The notes beneath the pieces were generated by a model. The model saw only the letters and a list, made by a program, of their open reading frames with translations, was not told where the DNA came from and searched no databases. Below are positions 58,957 to 62,474 of a stretch of DNA of 62,474 bases, piece after piece (positions within the stretch are counted from its first letter, which is position 1; each line of letters starts with the position of its first letter). The stretch spans positions 1 to 62,474 of the forward strand of contig JAJZYZ010000011.1 of assembly GCA_021797815.1 (NCBI GenBank), given 5' to 3'. The position numbers and the translations under genes were made by a program. This DNA comes from Bacillota bacterium (GTDB lineage Bacteria; Bacillota; Sulfobacillia; Sulfobacillales; JAIMBI01).

Positions 58957-60534
58957 CTAAGCATTTGTCCGGAATCCCCGCGGCCACGCGGGCGAGATCG
59001 TCACGGGCAGGCGGCCTTCGGCGGGACCGCCAAAGAGGGAGGCCACGGCCGCCTGCGCCATGGCCGGGGTGGCCTCGTAGAGAGCGAGGAGCCTCGACAC
59101 ACGCGTGAGGAGCCGGGCATCATAAGGGCTTCGGAGAAGAAAGGCCACGACGGACACGCCCGCGGCTGGGAGACTGTTCACAAAGTCCAGATAGGCGGCC
59201 TGATCTGTCCCGCTGACGCCGGCCAGGACCACGTCGAATCCACGGAGCGCCTGACGGACTGATGAGCGGTTCTCCCCTGCCAGTGCGTCGGACAGGCTTA
59301 ACACCAGCACCTCGACGTCCGGTCGCACCCTTCTCACCGCCTCGGCCAGCAGATTCGCCTGTTTGTCTGGACCCCCTGCGGGCTCCTGGAGAATGACCAT
59401 GCGGCGTGGGACCCTTGGCATGGGCGCTTCCCATCGAAGGCGGGTGACCGCCTCCCTGGCCAGGCGTGTCTGCAGGGCGCGGCCGGCAGCCTCGGTGGCC
59501 TCCCACGACCGCACCTGGCGGTGCAGGAGACGGGTCTCCTTCATTCGGCCGACCCGTGCCGCCGCCTCCTCGACCCGCCGCTCCGAGAGTTCTCCTGCCC
59601 GCACGGCCCGCACCACCGCTTCGATGGCCGAGAGCTGCCGGTCCAGCCGATGCGAGACCATGACGAGGTCGGCACCGGCCTTCAACGCCAGCACCGCGCC
59701 CCGATCCACCCCGACCGTGGCGGCGATGGCGTCCATCTCGAGACAGTCCGTGGTGACCACGCCGTCAAACCCCAGCTCTCCCCGAAGGAGATCGACAAGC
59801 ACCCGTCGCGACAGGGTGGCCGGCATCCCGGCCGGCTCTACGGCGGTAAACACGATGTGAGCCGTCATGATGGCGTCGATGCCGGCGCCGATGGCAGCCT
59901 GATAAGGCACCAGTTCGACCCGGCCCATGTGTTCGCGGCTGTGGTTGATGACGGGAAGCCCGTGGTGGGAATCCACGTTCGTGTCGCCGTGGCCAGGAAA
60001 GTGCTTGCCGGCGGCGATGACACCCGCAGACTGGAGGCCGCGGACAAAGGCGGTTCCGAAGGCCGCGACCGCTTGGGGGTCGTCTCCGAACGACCGCACG
60101 CCAATCACCGGGTTGTCGGGATTGTTATTGATGTCCAGCACGGGTGCGAGATCCCAGTTGATGCCGAGGTGCCGCAGCAGCCGCCCGGTCATTTCCCCCG
60201 CCTGATATGCGTTCTCAGGCCGGCCCGTGGCGCCGAGGGCCATGCTGCCCGGCAGGTCGGGCACATCATCAGGGAGCCGGCTCACGCTGCCGTTCTCCTG
60301 GTCCACGGAAATCGCGAGTGGGACGGGCTGGCCGTCTGCGCGGGCCAGCTCCTGCAGACGGGCCGTGAGCCGCGCCATCTGCTGTCGATCTCGGGCGTTT
60401 CGGGAAAAGAGGACAAGGTTGCCGACGTGATGCTCCGTGATGAGGGAGGCCGCCGTGTCCGGAACGGTGTGCCCGTGGAACCCGAACACCATCAGCTGTC
60501 CCACCTGCCGCCGGAGCCGTTCCTCGTCGGTCAC
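58957..60534 (-). CDS. nagZ: Beta-N-acetylhexosaminidase, GH3 family
   Basis: This 525-residue protein is a two-domain NagZ-like GH3 enzyme. The barrel has DQENGSVSRLPDD and the active-site loop KHFPGHGDTNVDSHHGLP, with the His and Asp typical of the NagZ class. The catalytic-nucleophile region is FDGVVTTDCLEMDAI, with an aspartate in the expected place. The C-terminal alpha/beta domain (about 345-515) is as in B. subtilis NagZ. It releases GlcNAc from peptidoglycan fragments. No lipoprotein or signal peptide is visible, so it is cytoplasmic. GTG follows GGGAGGTGCTGC. Confidence 0.9.
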   Translation of the reverse strand: MTDEERLRRQVGQLMVFGFHGHTVPDTAASLITEHHVGNLVLFSRNARDRQQMARLTARLQELARADGQPVPLAISVDQENGSVSRLPDDVPDLPGSMALGATGRPENAYQAGEMTGRLLRHLGINWDLAPVLDINNNPDNPVIGVRSFGDDPQAVAAFGTAFVRGLQSAGVIAAGKHFPGHGDTNVDSHHGLPVINHSREHMGRVELVPYQAAIGAGIDAIMTAHIVFTAVEPAGMPATLSRRVLVDLLRGELGFDGVVTTDCLEMDAIAATVGVDRGAVLALKAGADLVMVSHRLDRQLSAIEAVVRAVRAGELSERRVEEAAARVGRMKETRLLHRQVRSWEATEAAGRALQTRLAREAVTRLRWEAPMPRVPRRMVILQEPAGGPDKQANLLAEAVRRVRPDVEVLVLSLSDALAGENRSSVRQALRGFDVVLAGVSGTDQAAYLDFVNSLPAAGVSVVAFLLRSPYDARLLTRVSRLLALYEATPAMAQAAVASLFGGPAEGRLPVTISPAWPRGFRTNA

Positions 60535-60602
60535 GCAGCACCTCCCGGCAAAGAGCCCCTGACCGATCTCAAAGCCGCATGGGATCTTTCAGTGCTGGGC
60601 CC

Positions 60603-61697
60603 TTAGATAAAGTGGAGCCCTGCCGGCCATGGAGCGGGGCTCGGCCAGACATCATTCATCGAAGCCGGGCGCTCGGGGACGTCGTACCCGAAAACCATCT
60701 GCGTGAGCGCCGCCGCATCCAGCTCCCACGCATCGACCCCGCGCGTGACCCGGTATCGATCGACGCTTTGTGCCTTTATCTGGGGTGGATCCCCGGTCGA
60801 CTCCGCCCACACCGCTTCCAAGTCCCGGCCCAGTCCCACACCGTCGACAACCTTGGCAAGCCAGGGGAATGGTGTTTGGCGTGCGGGCTCGAGAGAAGAA
60901 AGCGCTCCCCGAAGACCTTGATCTTCCGGCAGCACCGGAACGGTCATGCCGGATTCTGGCCAGTCGGATAGATGCGTCAGGCCGTACAGCACCCCGTTCG
61001 GGTCACCGGCCCACTCGGCCAGCTGGCTCGGTCTTCGCCCGAGACCCGGCCGGTGGTTCACGCTGGCGTAGCTGACCGCCCTCCCCCGTTCGTAGGCGCA
61101 GAAGGCCACCTTGACTCCCTGGCTGACCGCCGTAAAGGACTGCGCGCGCAAAAGCCCCTGGAGCAGGGGAAGCGGGCGCAGGAAGCGCGTGCCTCGAGAA
61201 CGGTAAAGCCGGGCCACCTCGACCGCGTCCACGACAGGGTCGATGGCCTTTATCTCGAACGACCCGCCGGCGACAAACGTTTTCGGGAGCGCATACCACT
61301 CGACCCATCCCACCGGCCGGGCCCCGAAGCGGAGATACAAGGGGCCGTCACCGGAGATGAGCAACAGGCGAACACCCTCATCCCGAAGGCACGACTCCGC
61401 CAGCAGCAGGAGGCGGGTCGAGATGCCGTGCCTGCGGAAATCCGCGTCGGTCGCGACCGAACCGACGCTGGCCACCACGACCGGGGCCCCTCCCAGTACG
61501 GCGGTCCATACCATAGCGCCGACAATGGAGACAATGTGGCCAGCCTCCTCGGCAATCCACCAATGACGGGCATTTTGGCCATCGTACAGATGCGGAAACT
61601 CGTCGGCCATGTGGCCGGGGCGGGCCGACCGGAACACCCGGTCGGCCACGTCCGACACCTGACCCATGTCACGAAACCCGGCAACGCGAAACTCCAT
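60603..61697 (-). CDS. GNAT acetyltransferase, Eis-like
   Basis: This 364-residue protein has a first GNAT domain with the acetyl-CoA motif ASVGSVATDADFRRHGISTRLL, a second degenerate GNAT-like region and a C-terminal sterol-carrier-type tail (residues about 290-364). This is the three-part layout of Eis-type acetyltransferases, which acetylate amines including aminoglycosides. The substrate here is unknown. The ATG follows GGGAGGAATCGCCG. It lies 68 bases upstream of nagZ on the same strand. Confidence 0.82.
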   Translation of the reverse strand: MEFRVAGFRDMGQVSDVADRVFRSARPGHMADEFPHLYDGQNARHWWIAEEAGHIVSIVGAMVWTAVLGGAPVVVASVGSVATDADFRRHGISTRLLLLAESCLRDEGVRLLLISGDGPLYLRFGARPVGWVEWYALPKTFVAGGSFEIKAIDPVVDAVEVARLYRSRGTRFLRPLPLLQGLLRAQSFTAVSQGVKVAFCAYERGRAVSYASVNHRPGLGRRPSQLAEWAGDPNGVLYGLTHLSDWPESGMTVPVLPEDQGLRGALSSLEPARQTPFPWLAKVVDGVGLGRDLEAVWAESTGDPPQIKAQSVDRYRVTRGVDAWELDAAALTQMVFGYDVPERPASMNDVWPSPAPWPAGLHFI

Positions 61698-62474
61698 CGG
61701 CGATTCCTCCCGCTATCTGGCCGGATGTCACCGAGCTAGCCCTCGGTTCACCCGCTGGGGGCGCGGCCGCAGCACACCCGAACCCGCAGAGACGCTTGCA
61801 TGACGAAGGACAGCCTATCAGGAACGCCCCGGAAATGTGTCGGCTATGCGCGCGTTCAACCGGCAGCCGAACCGTGGGACGCCCCGCCGATCGCCCTCCT
61901 AAAGCAGGGGAGGGCTCGCCCCGCACCGACACCGTACCCTCCTCCGGGAATGGCAGGCAAGCTCGCGCGACCACCGTGCGGGCCGAACACGCCTACAGGC
62001 CTTGGGCGCATCCGGCACCCTCCAGGAAGGGGCGTTGTCTCACGGCGGGCCCACGCGCGCGAGATTTCCGCCCTGCGGCCATGGGAGGTCCTTAGGGACA
62101 ATGACTTGATTGGGGTGGGGAGTGGACCTCCGCTCCCGCTCCGACCCGCATGGAGCACGGACCATGCGCGGGCGTCACCGGCCGGCGGCGCGGTGTGCCC
62201 CCTTGTCGAGTCGAAGACTTTCACGCGTACATGGTCGAGGAACGCGGCCCAGGCGCAAGGCGCGCGAGGATGGGATGACGGCAGTGATCTTGGGTGCTCC
62301 TAACCCAAATCTTTCAGTAACCCGACTCGACGGCCCTGTGAGGGGCTGAGAGAGGACAACGGAACGGTCCGGACGATGAGACACCAACGCCCGGCCGGGG
62401 AGCGTGGCGGGCGATCCGCCTTGCGATGGCAGGATCCGGGGATACGGCGGCGCCCCGCGGCGTTCGCGACGGCG
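61698..62474. other. 777-base end of window without a supportable gene
   Basis: All open frames here are short, arginine/proline-rich and lack ribosome binding sites. I see a hairpin TTGGGT-gctccta-ACCCAA with outer GAT/ATC pairing (62286-62311) followed by TTTC. I also see TGTGAGGGGCTGAGAGAGG near 62338, which resembles sequence found just downstream of some group II intron domains, but no domain V or reverse transcriptase is seen. Part of an RNA element or a gene continuing beyond the window cannot be excluded. Confidence 0.45.

Noticed and set aside
1-62474. CRISPR arrays, tRNA and rRNA genes, insertion sequences
   Set aside because: I looked for regularly spaced repeats, tRNA T-loop patterns on both strands and transposase motifs and saw none; a tRNAscan and ISfinder search would settle it.

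Overview
The window is a high-GC bacterial chromosome segment of 62,474 bases, about two-thirds G+C by eye. It is densely packed with short gaps. Start sites are preceded by strong AGGAGG/GGGAGG-type ribosome binding sites, and GTG and TTG starts are frequent. I see no rRNA, tRNA, CRISPR array, transposase or phage gene. The style (strong Shine-Dalgarno sites, a transcription-terminating riboswitch, MocR/PdxR, ArsR and ECF regulators, two-domain NagZ) fits a high-GC Bacillota such as a Sulfobacillus/Thermaerobacter-like thermophile, or an actinobacterium-like lineage. The sequence alone does not settle this.

Layout. 1-4.8 kb: the 3' part of a GlcD-type FAD oxidase, a metal-dependent amidohydrolase, a GH4 glycosidase, an APH-like phosphotransferase and a small unknown protein, all on the plus strand. 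5.1-7.7 kb: an NTF2-like protein and an ECF sigma factor followed by two membrane-anchored proteins of unknown function. 8-11.3 kb: an S9 peptidase and an MFS exporter behind a near-perfect dyad operator. 11.4-14 kb: an XRE-like protein, a ROK kinase and a PfkB kinase, coupled by stop/start overlaps. 14-21 kb: a six-gene minus-strand operon for a membrane complex related to group 4 hydrogenases and complex I. Its large subunit has lost all four nickel-binding cysteines, so it is an energy-converting-hydrogenase-related (Ehr-type) complex and not a hydrogenase.

21-28.3 kb: a 1051-residue beta-propeller protein with many Asp-box repeats. Then comes a convincing fluoride (crcB-motif) riboswitch whose terminator precedes a gene of unknown function and a DUF1537 kinase/PdxA2-type dehydrogenase pair. 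28.6-33.9 kb: TyrS, a dienelactone hydrolase-family enzyme, a PNPOx-family protein, a ClpP paralogue translationally coupled to a small sigma-70-like protein, and a YbjQ-family protein. 34-42.5 kb: a cystathionine gamma-synthase-family PLP enzyme, an FAD amine/amino-acid oxidase, an MFS exporter, an ArsR/SRPBCC pair with a readable promoter-operator, an arginine-deiminase-family enzyme, an EamA transporter, a VbhA-like small protein and ArgH. 42.6-48.9 kb: a MocR regulator, an ABC-2 exporter, an arginase-family protein and a second arginine-deiminase-family enzyme.

49-61.7 kb looks like a catabolic and uptake region. It has an amidohydrolase-fold protein without the usual metal motif, an ADP-forming acyl-CoA synthetase, an active/inactive pair of polysaccharide-deacetylase-fold proteins, a probably well-expressed APC permease with a perfect 13-bp terminator, an SDR and an epimerase, a cyclase-family hydrolase, NagZ and an Eis-like acetyltransferase. 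The last 0.8 kb has no supportable gene.

The strongest leads are the cysteine-free hydrogenase-like complex with its own promoter and dyad, the fluoride riboswitch in front of a gene of unknown function, the ClpP/sigma pair and the deacetylase/pseudoenzyme pair.
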